In this document: one piece after another, positions 16,759 to 27,000 of the stretch
How the letters are laid out: every line of letters begins with the position of its first letter
How positions within the stretch are numbered: the stretch's first letter is position 1
Source: Planctomycetales bacterium
GTDB taxonomy: Bacteria; Planctomycetota; Planctomycetia; Planctomycetales; Planctomycetaceae
DNA: 64,000 nt
Direction: 5' to 3'
Assembly: GCA_028285345.1 (NCBI GenBank)
Contig: JANQPT010000017.1
Span: 1 to 64,000 of the forward strand
Made by a program: the position numbers and the translations under genes
Notes under the pieces: model-generated
What the model was told of the DNA's origin: nothing
Database searches by the model: none
Seen by the model: only the letters and a program-made list of their open reading frames with translations

Positions 16759-17385
16759 CTAAACGCGGGACTCCGCCTGTTTCATCCGGATACCAATGGC
16801 GTATAGTTCAAACGGCATTTTGATCACTTCAAACATCAAGCAGATGAGATACCACGGAATCAGGATCGGCAACATCAAGATCAATTGCCAAGAGAGTTTT
16901 CGCATCCGGCGCTCCATGACGCGATGTCGTTTTAGCAATTCTTCTTCGGTGATGATCCTTCCACACGCTGCCCGAGTTTCATCAGGAATCTCAAAGTTAG
17001 GTTGACCGCCCAGCGCCTCGAGGGCGAGCAACGTTACACCGTATAGTGTGGAATCCGTAGCGGTGCAGCCCTGTAACTCGACCGATTGTGAATGCGGCGG
17101 GCCCACATAGCTCAGGTGAAGTTGTTTCAATTGTTCGGGATAGTCAGGGTCGTCTTCCGCATCCTGCTCGATTATTCGACGTCCGACGTCGTGATCGCAG
17201 ATGCAAATCTCAACAGGTATCCCAGGCAGGCACTGAAAATGGATTTCGGACCCAGTTGAGTACTCATCCTCGCTCGAATCGGCAACGATCACCGCAAGCC
17301 CGCTGATCTCTTCGATCTTTCTCACGACCTCCGCGACCGTCGGCGCGGACTTTTCGAATGTAACCGTTCCCAGCAGCAAACCCAT
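16759..17385 (-). CDS. hypothetical membrane-anchored protein
   Basis: This 208-aa protein matches no family I recognise. The N-terminal 130 residues are soluble, acidic and mixed alpha/beta (VAEVVRKIEEISGLAVIVAD). Near residues 165-190 there is a strongly hydrophobic stretch (LILMLPILIPWYLICLMFEV) long enough for one membrane helix, preceded by basic RHRVMERRMRK, so the soluble part probably faces the cytoplasm. Start supported by GGAAGGAATC before the ATG. It is convergent with the BCS1-like gene and separated by 67 bp from the upstream serine hydrolase gene, which is on the same strand. Confidence 0.75.
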   Translation of the reverse strand: MGLLLGTVTFEKSAPTVAEVVRKIEEISGLAVIVADSSEDEYSTGSEIHFQCLPGIPVEICICDHDVGRRIIEQDAEDDPDYPEQLKQLHLSYVGPPHSQSVELQGCTATDSTLYGVTLLALEALGGQPNFEIPDETRAACGRIITEEELLKRHRVMERRMRKLSWQLILMLPILIPWYLICLMFEVIKMPFELYAIGIRMKQAESRV

Positions 17386-17452
17386 CGCTGATTCCTTCCA
17401 CCAACCATCAAACTGGGTCAGCGTCGATCATCATTGTACGCTCAACCTGGGT

Positions 17453-18463
17453 TCAAGGCGATGAGAATTCTTTAATCAACAGCGCCGCAATCTCCGGCAA
17501 CACTTCCCGCGCCCGCGTCTCGTCCGGATCATGATACGAGAACACCGACACCACAATCGGCCCGGCGGGATGGTACACGATGCCCACGTCCGCCTTAACG
17601 CAATATGTTCCGCCCACTTTGTGTGCGACGGCGATCAACGGGTCGAGGTCGCGGGGGATTGTGCTGCGGCTGGTCGTGCCTTTGAGGATCTCAATCATCT
17701 CTCGTGACGCCTGCGGGGAGACAATCTCGCCGCGGTCCAGCTTTTCCAAGATTCGCCCCATTTCGCGCGGCGTGGTCACGTTGCCTTTGAGCGTGCGGTC
17801 CGCTACTCCCTGCGGGAGCAGTTTCCACGCGCGTGATTTTTGGATCAGCAACTCATCGTTCTCCGGCGTGCCTTCTTCAGCGGTGATGCCTGCCATGCGG
17901 TAATGCATTGTGGTGAGGTTCCCGTTCACGCGTGTTTGCGGGAAACCCAGATTCTTCATCGTTGCCGTGACGGCCTCCGGCTTCGCGATCCGCATCAGCG
18001 TGTCGGTTGCCATGTTGTCACTGATGACGATCATCAGCCGGCAATAGTCCCGCAACGTCAGTTCTGGCGCGTCCTTCAGGTGCTTAAGCAATCCGGTTCC
18101 GTGTGTCGAGATGCCGCGCCGGTCGAAACGGACCCGGTCATCTAAGCTGAGCTTGCCCTGATCGGCGAGACGGAACAGCTCAATCATGACGGGAACCTTG
18201 CAGACACTAGCTGTCGCAAATAGATCGTCTGCGTGGTGTCCAAATTCGCGGCCGCTGTCGAGGTGTTTGGCGTACACTCCGACGTCGCCGCGATAATCGG
18301 ACGTTAATTCTTGAATCTTCGTAGCGAGCGGCGGCGACTCATCGTCTGCGGCGAGCGCGACGCCGTGGTCCAATAACAAAAGCGTCACGACCAGAGCGCG
18401 AGACAACCACGCCGCGCAAGAACGGTTCGGTGTGCGGAGTCCAGGAATCGTCGGTTCGGCCAC
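17453..18463 (-). CDS. class A beta-lactamase-like serine hydrolase, exported
   Basis: This 336-aa protein starts at GTG with an excellent GGAGGAGAG upstream and has a signal peptide (ALVVTLLLLDHGVALA). The penicillin-binding fold motifs are S86-V-C-K89 (SxxK), S148-D-N150 (SDN) and K282-V-G (KTG variant). The general-base Glu of true class A enzymes (ExxLN) is not evident; PENDE near 200 is a poor match. It could be a diverged beta-lactamase, a peptidase or an esterase; resistance activity should not be assumed. It is the last gene of a minus-strand run with the SET-domain gene 30 bp upstream. Confidence 0.85.
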   Translation of the reverse strand: MAEPTIPGLRTPNRSCAAWLSRALVVTLLLLDHGVALAADDESPPLATKIQELTSDYRGDVGVYAKHLDSGREFGHHADDLFATASVCKVPVMIELFRLADQGKLSLDDRVRFDRRGISTHGTGLLKHLKDAPELTLRDYCRLMIVISDNMATDTLMRIAKPEAVTATMKNLGFPQTRVNGNLTTMHYRMAGITAEEGTPENDELLIQKSRAWKLLPQGVADRTLKGNVTTPREMGRILEKLDRGEIVSPQASREMIEILKGTTSRSTIPRDLDPLIAVAHKVGGTYCVKADVGIVYHPAGPIVVSVFSYHDPDETRAREVLPEIAALLIKEFSSP

Positions 18464-18493
18464 GATTGCTCTCCTCCAACCAGAGACTGGCCA

Positions 18494-18988
18494 CTAACGT
18501 GGAATACCATGCAGCTTGTGTGCCTCTTCCAATTCGTCGCGGCAGACGATGTATCCGCGACAAAGAGCGGATTCGCAACCGCAGGGGATTGCTTCGTCCG
18601 CCGGCCAGGCATAGTCGATTGTCAATTGATCGTCTGCGGCAATGTCGCGGATGGCTTCCAGGACGAGCACCGGCCGATTTTCGTCCTGATCTTCCTCGAT
18701 TTCAATCTCCCACAGTTGGCAATTGGGTTCGCAACTGTGGTTGACGTAGCGATACGGCGGATCCGGTTCCAAACTGAGTGCGTCGCCCAAATCCATGCAA
18801 TAGTCCGATTCGTAGTCGAAGTCTTCGATGATCGTCCCCAGAACTTCCCCTAACTCCGTTCCCGCGGGAATTGGATCAGTCGCAAACACACCCAACCCGT
18901 AAGGAGTCGGACCGATCTTAATCCGCAGATCGCAATCGGGAATTCGCCAATGCTCAACATGTGTCGTCGGGTTTTCAGCCACGCTCAT
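18494..18988 (-). CDS. SET domain protein-lysine methyltransferase
   Basis: This 164-aa protein is a compact SET domain. The SAM-binding N-terminal part GLGVFATDPIPAGTEL is followed by the pseudoknot motif N83-HSCEPN-89 in RYVNHSCEPNCQLW and by LTIDYAW (Tyr126). A post-SET zinc motif C136-G-C138-x4-C143 is present, as in eukaryotic histone methyltransferases. The expected activity is SAM-dependent methylation of a lysine in a protein substrate, in the cytoplasm. Bacterial copies are scattered, and their substrates are largely unknown. The serine hydrolase gene follows 30 bp downstream on the same strand. AGGA lies 11 bp before the ATG. Confidence 0.9.
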   Translation of the reverse strand: MSVAENPTTHVEHWRIPDCDLRIKIGPTPYGLGVFATDPIPAGTELGEVLGTIIEDFDYESDYCMDLGDALSLEPDPPYRYVNHSCEPNCQLWEIEIEEDQDENRPVLVLEAIRDIAADDQLTIDYAWPADEAIPCGCESALCRGYIVCRDELEEAHKLHGIPR

Positions 18989-19120
18989 CGAAATCTAATT
19001 CCTATCATTGCCAAGATGGCTCGCCTCATCCTCAAGGCGGCTCGTTCAAAACTGGAGCGGTTATATTGTAGCCAAGGTCGCGCGTCAATTACTGGAATCG
19101 ACGCGGACGCTTGGAATTCA

Positions 19121-20524
19121 TTATTCATTAATATCGCGCAACAGCAGTGATTGGTATCCGCCGTCGGCGGGCCGTCCTGGAATGTGCTCGCGCTCATCGC
19201 ATCGTTTGATGCCATTGAACTCGGTTACAACCTCTGCGACGACTTGTTGGTTTTCTTCCGGTTCGATACTGCAGGTCGAATAAACGAGCCGCCCGCCCGG
19301 TGCGAGACGTTGCAGTCCCCCGCGTAGCAGCCGACGTTGCAGTGTTGATAATTCCGCGAGATTCTCCGCTGTGACGCGATGGCGTGCTTCAGGCCGTTTG
19401 TTGAGCACGCCTGTGTTGGTGCAAGGCGCGTCAAGCAAAATCGCATCGAAGGGACCGTTGGGCAGGTTGCCGCCGTCCGGGTCAATCAGTCTGGTCTGTA
19501 CAATGTTCAATCCCAATCGATCACAACCTGAGACCACCTTTTGCAGCCGCGTGGGATCGATGTCAGTCGCTAAAACGTCCCCTTGGTCTTGCATCAGCTC
19601 CGCCAAATGCGCCGTCTTGCCGCCGGGCGCCGCACACATATCCCACACGCGCGCTCCGTGCGCGGGGGCTAGTAGCCGGGCGGCTGCCATGGCGGATTCG
19701 TCTTGAACCGAAAACCAGCCTTGCCGAAAGCCGGGCAGTTGACTCACCGGAACATGACCGTGCAGACGGATTGATTCGGGAAACTCACCCGGCTCGGCGG
19801 CCACGCCCGCAGCGCGCAGGTCATTGAGCAAGACGTCTCGGTCGACCCGCAACAGATTCGTCCGCAGGTAGGGTGGCGGCGGAGTGTTCATCCAAAACCC
19901 CAGCCGCAGAAGTTCCTCGAACCCGAAGCGTTCATGCCAGCGCTGTGACATCCGTTCCCCAAATCCAAATGCGGCGGAAAAGTACTCTGCGGGTTGTGTC
20001 GCCGGATCAGGGAAAAGCTTGCGGTCGAAGCTGCGGCAAGATTCGTCCTGCAGCGGAACCGTGTCGGCCGCCGGTTGCTCGACGAATTCATCGCGGAGGC
20101 TCCGCGATAGGGCGCGAAGCACGCCGTTGGCAAAACCGGTCCAGCGTGGCTGACCGGCGGCTTTGGCGAGCGTGACCGTTTCGTTGACCGCTGCGTGAGC
20201 GGGGATGCCGGTGGTGAAAGTGAGCTGATAGGCTCCCAACTGCAACAACCGCCACAACTCCGGTTCGACCGACCCGCGCTCACGGCTGACGAATTGTGCC
20301 AAAATGGCGTCCAGAGTGATTTCGCGTCGGGCGACGCCCAGCGTCAATTCCGTGGCCAATCGACGATCGGCGTCCGAAAGGGACGCGGACTCCAGCGCGC
20401 CATCCAACAGCCGCGAGGCAAACTTCTGGGAAGTCGCCGTACGACAGAGGACTTGATAACAGACTGTGCGCGCAGTCTGGGGTCCTCTTTCAATCGGTAT
20501 TTGTTTGCGTTGAATGGAGTTCAC
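19121..20524 (-). CDS. rsmB: 16S rRNA (cytosine(967)-C(5))-methyltransferase RsmB
   Basis: This 467-aa enzyme joins an N-terminal NusB-like RNA-binding domain (residues about 15-150: RLLDGALES, DRRLATELTLGVARRE, AHAAVNETVTLAK) to an Fmu/NOL1 SAM domain. The SAM loop is MCAAPGGKTAHLAELM. The two catalytic cysteines lie in LLDAPCTNTGVLNKRPEARH and VYSTCSIEPEEN. It methylates C967 of 16S rRNA. GTG is taken as start (20524); no upstream ATG fits. It is an isolated housekeeping gene, divergent from the PVC dehydrogenase gene 297 bp away. Confidence 0.94.
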   Translation of the reverse strand: MNSIQRKQIPIERGPQTARTVCYQVLCRTATSQKFASRLLDGALESASLSDADRRLATELTLGVARREITLDAILAQFVSRERGSVEPELWRLLQLGAYQLTFTTGIPAHAAVNETVTLAKAAGQPRWTGFANGVLRALSRSLRDEFVEQPAADTVPLQDESCRSFDRKLFPDPATQPAEYFSAAFGFGERMSQRWHERFGFEELLRLGFWMNTPPPPYLRTNLLRVDRDVLLNDLRAAGVAAEPGEFPESIRLHGHVPVSQLPGFRQGWFSVQDESAMAAARLLAPAHGARVWDMCAAPGGKTAHLAELMQDQGDVLATDIDPTRLQKVVSGCDRLGLNIVQTRLIDPDGGNLPNGPFDAILLDAPCTNTGVLNKRPEARHRVTAENLAELSTLQRRLLRGGLQRLAPGGRLVYSTCSIEPEENQQVVAEVVTEFNGIKRCDEREHIPGRPADGGYQSLLLRDINE

Positions 20525-20821
20525 GATGAAAACAGGCTCACGGCACTGGGCGACGTCACGATTGATTTTACGGTGGAAGTCTCATTGTACGGCAGTCTTG
20601 CACTTGCCGCGATTCAAACGATCGATTCGGGGAGTCGCGGATGAACTGAATGACACGCATCGGAGCCGATTGGGAATTTCGCGAAGAAATGATTTGGTCG
20701 GCTGTCGACGCCGGCAAAGCGTGGTTGCAATGAGCGCAGCGTCTCACGAGAATAGAAATAGTTGCATTCCCCAGCATTGCTCACCCCAACCACACTCCGT
20801 GTACATTTTCTCCAGCCCGCT

Positions 20822-23800
20822 ATGACGAATCTCTATCGATCCAGTTTCTGGGCAGTCCTGCTGCTCGCTTCCTGTGTGGTAACTCCGCTGTTCGGCCAAG
20901 GATTTTCGCCACAAGAGGCCGTCAAGCGAATGACGGTTGCCGACGGGTTTTCCGTCGAATTGTTCGCCGCTGAACCGGACGTCCGGCAGCCGGTCTCGAT
21001 GACGTTCGACGCCCGCGGGCGGTTGTGGGTGGTTCAATATCTGCAATATCCGCACCCCGCCGGTCTGAAAGCGGTCAAAGTCGACCGTTATCTGCGGACC
21101 GTCTACGACAAACTGCCCGACCCGCCCCCGAAAGGGCCGCGCGGTGTGGACCGCATCACCATTCTGGAAGACACGGACGGCGACGGCAAGGCGGACCAAT
21201 TTAAGGATTTCATCACCGGTTTGAATCTGACAACCGGCCTCGCCTTCGGCCACGGCGGAGTGTTCGTACTGCAAAGCCCTTACTTGTTGTTCTATCCCGA
21301 CCGTGACCGCGACGGCGTACCCGACAGCGACCCGGAGGTCTGTCTGACCGGCTTCGGTATGGAGGATGCGCACGCGTTCGCCAATTCGCTGGTCTGGGGA
21401 CCGGACGGCTGGTTATACGGCGCGCAGGGCAGCACGGTCACGGCCAACATTCGCGGGATCACCTTTCAACAGGGAATCTGGCGGTATCATCCGCTCACGA
21501 AAGAGTTTGAACTGTTCGCCGAAGGGGGCGGCAACACCTGGGGTACTGATTTCGACCGCCACGGCAATATGATCGCCGGCACGAATTACAACTTCGCTAT
21601 GCTGCATCAAGTGCAGGGCGGCTACTACGTGAAGTCATTCGGTAAGCATGGCCCTCTGCAGAATCCGTACGCCTTTGGTTTTTTTAATCACGTGCCGCAC
21701 AGCGGATTCAAAGGGGGGCACGTCACGATCGGCGGCGTAGTGTATCAAGGTGATTCGTTCCCGCCCAAATTCCGCAATCAATACATTGCCGCCAACGTGC
21801 TCTCCAATGCGATCTACTGGCACAAGATTAACCGAGATCGATCCACGTTCAAAAACGATTTCGGCGGCGACTTGTTACTGGCCAACGACACTTGGTTTCG
21901 TCCGGTCGACTGCACGGTCGCACCCGACGGGTCCGTCTTCGTTGCTGACTGGTATGACGAGCGGGCCAACCATGTCGATCCCCGCGACGACTGGGACAAG
22001 TCGAACGGCCGGATCTACAAAATTGTCGCCGACGGTACAAAACCTGTCGGTCAGTTCGATCTGGAGAAGCTCTCCAGCAACGAACTTGTCGATCTGCTGC
22101 AGCACAAAAACGACTGGTATGGACGCGAGGCGCGGCGGATTCTCGCCGCCCGTCGCGATCCGGCGGTGATTCCATCCCTGAGAAAGATCGTCTTGGAGTC
22201 GAAGGACGACGATCTGGCCTTGCGGGCGTTTTGGATGCTCTACGTGTCGGGTGGATTCGACGACACGTTGGCGGAAACAGTGCTCGGACACCGCAGCGAA
22301 GATCTGCGCACCTGGGTGATCCGGCTGTTGGGCGACCGGCGGCAAATCTCGCCGGCGCTGCGATCTCAATTGGTCGGTTTGGCGAAGTCGGATCCGAGTT
22401 CGACCGTTCGCAGTCAATTGGCCTGCACCGCGAAACGCTTGCCGGGCAAAGATGGGTTGCCGATCGTGCGGGAGTTGTTACGGCGCGATGAGAATCTGGA
22501 GGATCCGCATATTCCGCTGTTGCTGTGGTGGGCGGTGGAGGACAAAGCGGCCAGTGACCGCGAATTGGTGTTAGATTTGCTGTCGGAACCGTCCGACTGG
22601 CAGCGTCCGCTCGTTCGAAAGATGATTATTGAACGGCTCGCGCGGCGCTACGCGGCGGCGGGTGGCAACGACGATTTTGCGAGTTGCGCCCGATTGTTGG
22701 AACTGTCGCCCGGCGCGGCTGAGACGGCGCTATTGATCCGCGGGATGGAAACCGGTCTGCAAGGCCGCCGACGGGACGCGGTTCCCGAAGTACTTCAGGA
22801 GCCATTGGCCCGCATGTGGAACGCGGGCACGCCTGATCCGGCATTGATTCGCTTTGCAATTCGACTCGGCAGCGCGGACGCACAACGGGAAGCACTGCGA
22901 CAGGTTGCGGATAACGCGACTGAAGAGAAGTCGCGGCTGAAATTGATTCAGGTCTTGGGTCAAACGGGACGCGAAGAGACCGCTCCGGCACTGTTGGCGC
23001 TGCTTAGCGACCAGACACCGGCAGCCGTCCGCGGCGGGGCGCTGCTGGCGCTTCAGCGATTTTCGCAGCCTGAGATTTCGAAGACCGTACTCCAACGGTA
23101 CGCAGAAATGCCGGCCGGCTTGAAGAGCAAAGCACGTGATCTTTTGTGTAGCCGCAAGGCGTGGGCGGCGGAATTGTTGGCGGCGGTCGACTCGGGTGCG
23201 ATTCCCGCCCGCGACGTACCCAACGATCAACTGCGGAAGATCGCCTTTCATGACGACGAAGAGTTGGACCGATTGATTGAAAAACATTGGGGCCAGATCA
23301 CGGGCACGGCGAGTCCCGGCGAGAAGGCAGCCAAGGTGCACGGCATCGCTGTTTCGCTCAAACTCAAACCGGGCGATCCGCGAAAGGGGCGGGAACTGGT
23401 GAAGAAAACCTGTTTGGTTTGCCACGAATTTCACGGAGAGGGCAAATCGATTGGCCCGAAGTTGACCGACTTCGATCGCAAGAACACCCGGTTTATGCTC
23501 ACCAATATCATCGACCCCAGCGCGATGATCCGCAAAGAGTACTTTACCTACACAGTGATCTTGCTAAACGGCCGGACGGTCTCCGGCATCATTGCGGACT
23601 CCACGCCGACAACGATCACGTTTGTGGATGCCAAAGACCAAAAGACGGTGGTCGCACGCGAGGATATTGACGAAATGGTCCAACAGAATGTTTCGTTAAT
23701 GCCCGAAAAACTGTTGGACGATTTCAGTGCACAGCAGGTGCGGGACATTGTGGCCTACCTGCAAAGCGATCCTCCGAAAAAACCGGCGGCGGCGAAATAG
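20822..23800 (+). CDS. PVC-type membrane-bound dehydrogenase with HEAT repeats and CxxCH heme domain
   Basis: The ATG at 20822 (992 aa) is preferred over the frame's earlier ATG at 20762 because it begins the signal peptide (SSFWAVLLLASCVVTPLFG). Residues about 30-430 form the NHL/glucose-sorbosone-dehydrogenase-like propeller typical of this family (MTFDARGRLWVVQYLQYP, EDTDGDGKADQFKDF, VFVADWYDERANH). HEAT-like helical repeats span about 440-800. The C-terminal cytochrome c domain has C864-L-V-C-H868 and the family-specific end GKSIGPKLTDF and IDPSAMIRKEY. It is probably periplasmic and oxidises sugars or other polyols, passing electrons to heme. Substrate unknown. It is followed by an unrelated RND gene. 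Confidence 0.93.
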   Translation: MTNLYRSSFWAVLLLASCVVTPLFGQGFSPQEAVKRMTVADGFSVELFAAEPDVRQPVSMTFDARGRLWVVQYLQYPHPAGLKAVKVDRYLRTVYDKLPDPPPKGPRGVDRITILEDTDGDGKADQFKDFITGLNLTTGLAFGHGGVFVLQSPYLLFYPDRDRDGVPDSDPEVCLTGFGMEDAHAFANSLVWGPDGWLYGAQGSTVTANIRGITFQQGIWRYHPLTKEFELFAEGGGNTWGTDFDRHGNMIAGTNYNFAMLHQVQGGYYVKSFGKHGPLQNPYAFGFFNHVPHSGFKGGHVTIGGVVYQGDSFPPKFRNQYIAANVLSNAIYWHKINRDRSTFKNDFGGDLLLANDTWFRPVDCTVAPDGSVFVADWYDERANHVDPRDDWDKSNGRIYKIVADGTKPVGQFDLEKLSSNELVDLLQHKNDWYGREARRILAARRDPAVIPSLRKIVLESKDDDLALRAFWMLYVSGGFDDTLAETVLGHRSEDLRTWVIRLLGDRRQISPALRSQLVGLAKSDPSSTVRSQLACTAKRLPGKDGLPIVRELLRRDENLEDPHIPLLLWWAVEDKAASDRELVLDLLSEPSDWQRPLVRKMIIERLARRYAAAGGNDDFASCARLLELSPGAAETALLIRGMETGLQGRRRDAVPEVLQEPLARMWNAGTPDPALIRFAIRLGSADAQREALRQVADNATEEKSRLKLIQVLGQTGREETAPALLALLSDQTPAAVRGGALLALQRFSQPEISKTVLQRYAEMPAGLKSKARDLLCSRKAWAAELLAAVDSGAIPARDVPNDQLRKIAFHDDEELDRLIEKHWGQITGTASPGEKAAKVHGIAVSLKLKPGDPRKGRELVKKTCLVCHEFHGEGKSIGPKLTDFDRKNTRFMLTNIIDPSAMIRKEYFTYTVILLNGRTVSGIIADSTPTTITFVDAKDQKTVVAREDIDEMVQQNVSLMPEKLLDDFSAQQVRDIVAYLQSDPPKKPAAAK

Positions 23801-24017
23801 GCGCGTCTATCGGGTCACCATCATAAGCACGTCTGCATGTCCGATCCGTTCGCACAGCGGTCTCAGAGCGTGTGAGAACGAATCGGTCCCCGCTGACATT
23901 TGTACCCCGAAGTGCTACAATGGATGGGCACCCCCTTCATGCATGCCTTCAGCAGGGCCACACTGCCATGAAGACGAGCCTCGCCCACCGACCTCCTACT
24001 CTGCCTCACACTGTTTC

Positions 24018-27000
24018 ATGCAATTCTTAGAAGCTCTTCTGCGAAACCCTGTCAAAGTCGCCGTCGGCGTCCTGCTGGTGACGCTCTTTGGCGGCATCGC
24101 GATGAAAGTCATGCCGAAGCAGCTGACTCCGGAGGTCGAAAATCCGGTCCTGCAAATTGAGACCCGTTGGCCGGGCGCCAGCCCGCGGGAAGTCGAGCGT
24201 GAAATCGTACAGGAGCAGGAGGAGCAACTGAAATCGGTCGAAGGGCTGGTCAAGATGTCCTCCGAATGCCGGGACTCCGAAGGACAGATCACCTTGGAGT
24301 TCGTGGTGGGCATGAACATCGAAGAGGCGATGCTTAAGGTGAATACGCGGCTGCAGCAAGTCCGCGAATATCCCGTCGACGCTCTGGAGCCGGTGATCAG
24401 TACGAGAAACATCTCTGACCGAGCGATCGCCCGATTTGTATTGACCTCTCGGCCTCCCACCAAAGAAAAGATCGCCGAGTTTGCCGAACAACACCCCCAG
24501 TTGCGCGAGGCGCTGCAGCCTTCACTGAGAGCGGCGAATCCCGGCCTGACGGTCTATCGCCTGCAGCGTCTTTATGACGAAGTCGGCGACAAGCATCCTG
24601 AACTGAAGGAGTTGCTGCCCGAAGACATTGACCTACAGAAGTTGCGAAGGTTCGCGGAAAACGTGATTGAAGCCCGTCTGGAGCGGGTGCCGGGGGTCGC
24701 CGACGCGGAAGTCTACGGCGGTCTGCAGGATGAACTGCAAGTCATCGTCGATCCACAGCGGCTTGCAGCTCGGCAACTGACGATTGCCGACGTGCAGCGG
24801 GTGCTGCAGTCACAAAACAAGGACACATCCGGAGGCGACTTGTGGGAGGGCAAGCGGCGGTGGGTTGTTCGTACCCTCGGCCGATTTCGCAGTCCCGAGC
24901 AGGTGGCCGATCAATTGCTAGCGGTCCGCGACGGCGTACCGGTTTATCTACGAGACGTGGCAGAGGTGAAGGTCGACTTCAAGAAACCGGACAGCATCTC
25001 ACGGCGGTACGGAATTTCCAGTAACGGGCTGAGCATCCAACGCCAAACGGGGGCAAATGTTCTGGAGGTGATGGAAGGGCTCCGTGCCGCCGCCGACGAG
25101 TTGAACAACGGTGTTCTCAAACATCGAAATCTGGAACTGTACCAATATTACGACGAGACCGGATACATTCACGCGTCGATTGATCGCGTCCAGCAAAACA
25201 TCTTCATCGGCGGCGCGCTGACGATGATTGTGCTGATGCTGTTCTTGCATCGCGGCCTGCGGACATTGTTGGCGACGCCGTTGATCGTGACGGCGGCAAT
25301 GGCGGCCGCGTTTGTATCGCCTTGGTACTCCGTGTTGTGTCTCGTGCTGATTGTCGGTGCCGGATTTTGGTTTGCCCGCGGCGCGCTGGTCGTCGGCTTG
25401 GCGATTCCCACGAGCATCGTCGGCACGTTCTTGCTGCTCGGGTTGGCGGGACGTTCATTGAACGTCATCAGCCTGGCGGGCATGTCCTTCGCGGTCGGGA
25501 TGCTGGTCGACAACGCAGTCGTCGTTTTAGAAAATATTCATCGACGCTATCAACTCGGCGAGTCGCCGCTCGTCGCCGCGGCGCGGGGGACGCAAGAGGT
25601 CTGGGGGGCGGTTGTCGCGTCGACATTGACCACCGTTGCCGTCTTCCTGCCGGTGGTGTTCGTCGAGGAGATGTCGGGACAATTGTTCCGTGACATCGCG
25701 TTGGCGATTACGTTCGCAGTCGGCTTATCGCTGATTGTTTCGGTGACGGTTATTCCCACCGCGGCGGCCCGGCTGTACCGGATGCGGGGAGCGACCGACG
25801 ACCGCAGTCCCTATGCCTCCGGCAACGGAGACCTTCATCACCAGCTGCAGGTGCCAAGTGCGGACAGGGTTTCAACAGAGAGTCCGGTGGCCGGACTGCT
25901 GGGGAAGTTGGGAAGAACATTTGTCAACGCGATTGTCGGGCTGAATCGTTGGATTCAGCGCAGCAGCGTCCGGTCCACGGCTGTGGTGTTACTGTTGTTG
26001 GGGGCAGCAATCGGATTGAGCTATGCTTTCTGGCCGAAGGTCGAGTATCTGCCGGGAGGCAATCGCAACTTCGTCTTCGCCGTTATCTCGCCGCCGCCCG
26101 GATACAACATGAACCAGCTGCTGAAGATGGGTGAGGAAATCGAAGAAGAGCTCAGACCGTACTGGGATCTTGACGAAGAGGAGATGCTGGACAAGAACCG
26201 GGAGTATCCCGGAATCAACTATTACTTTTTCGTCGTCAGAGGGCGGCGAGTATTCATGGGTGTCCGGTCGGCCGATCCGGACCGCATCCGCGAGCTGATG
26301 CCGCTATTGCAAAAAGTCGGTTCAAAGTTCCCCGGCACAATCGTCCACGTCAAGCAATCGAGCCTGTTCGAGCGCGGTATCAATAGCGGCCGGACGATCG
26401 ATATTGAAATCACCGGCCCGGATCTGAAGAAGCTGGTTGGTCTGGGCCACCAGGTGCTGGCGAAGGTTCCGCAAGTCGTCCCCGAGTCGCGGGCATTTCC
26501 CCGACCGAGTCTCGATCTCTCCAGCCCGGAGATTCACATCGAGCCGAAACTGGTCCAGGCGGCCGAAATGGGCGTGACAGCCGCGGACTTAGGGTACACC
26601 GTCAATGCTCTTGTCGACGGTGCCTATGCGGGTGATTACTTCATCGGCGGTGAAAAAATCGACGTGACCATCAAGGGAGACCAGGAACTCGAATCGCATA
26701 CGCAGGACATCGCGACGATGCCGGTCGCGACCCCGACGGGTCAGGTGGTCCCGCTGGGAGCTTTGGCAACCGTTTCGCTCAGAAGCGGCCCCGAACAGAT
26801 TAATCGGCGGGAACGTCTGCGGGCGATCACAATTCAAGTTTCGCCGCCGACGAGTGTACCGTTGGAAGAAGCGATGGATCGGATCAACGCCGAGATTGTT
26901 CAGCCGATGTTGACCGACATCGCCGTGGACGGCGAGTACATGATCAACCTTTCGGGAACCGCCGACAAATTGCGCGAGACCTGGAACGCGCTGAAGTGGA

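Noticed and set aside
23727..24017. 97-residue upstream extension of the RND permease frame
   Set aside because: It overlaps the end of the PVC dehydrogenase gene, is not RND-like, and would place an Arg-rich leader before TM1.
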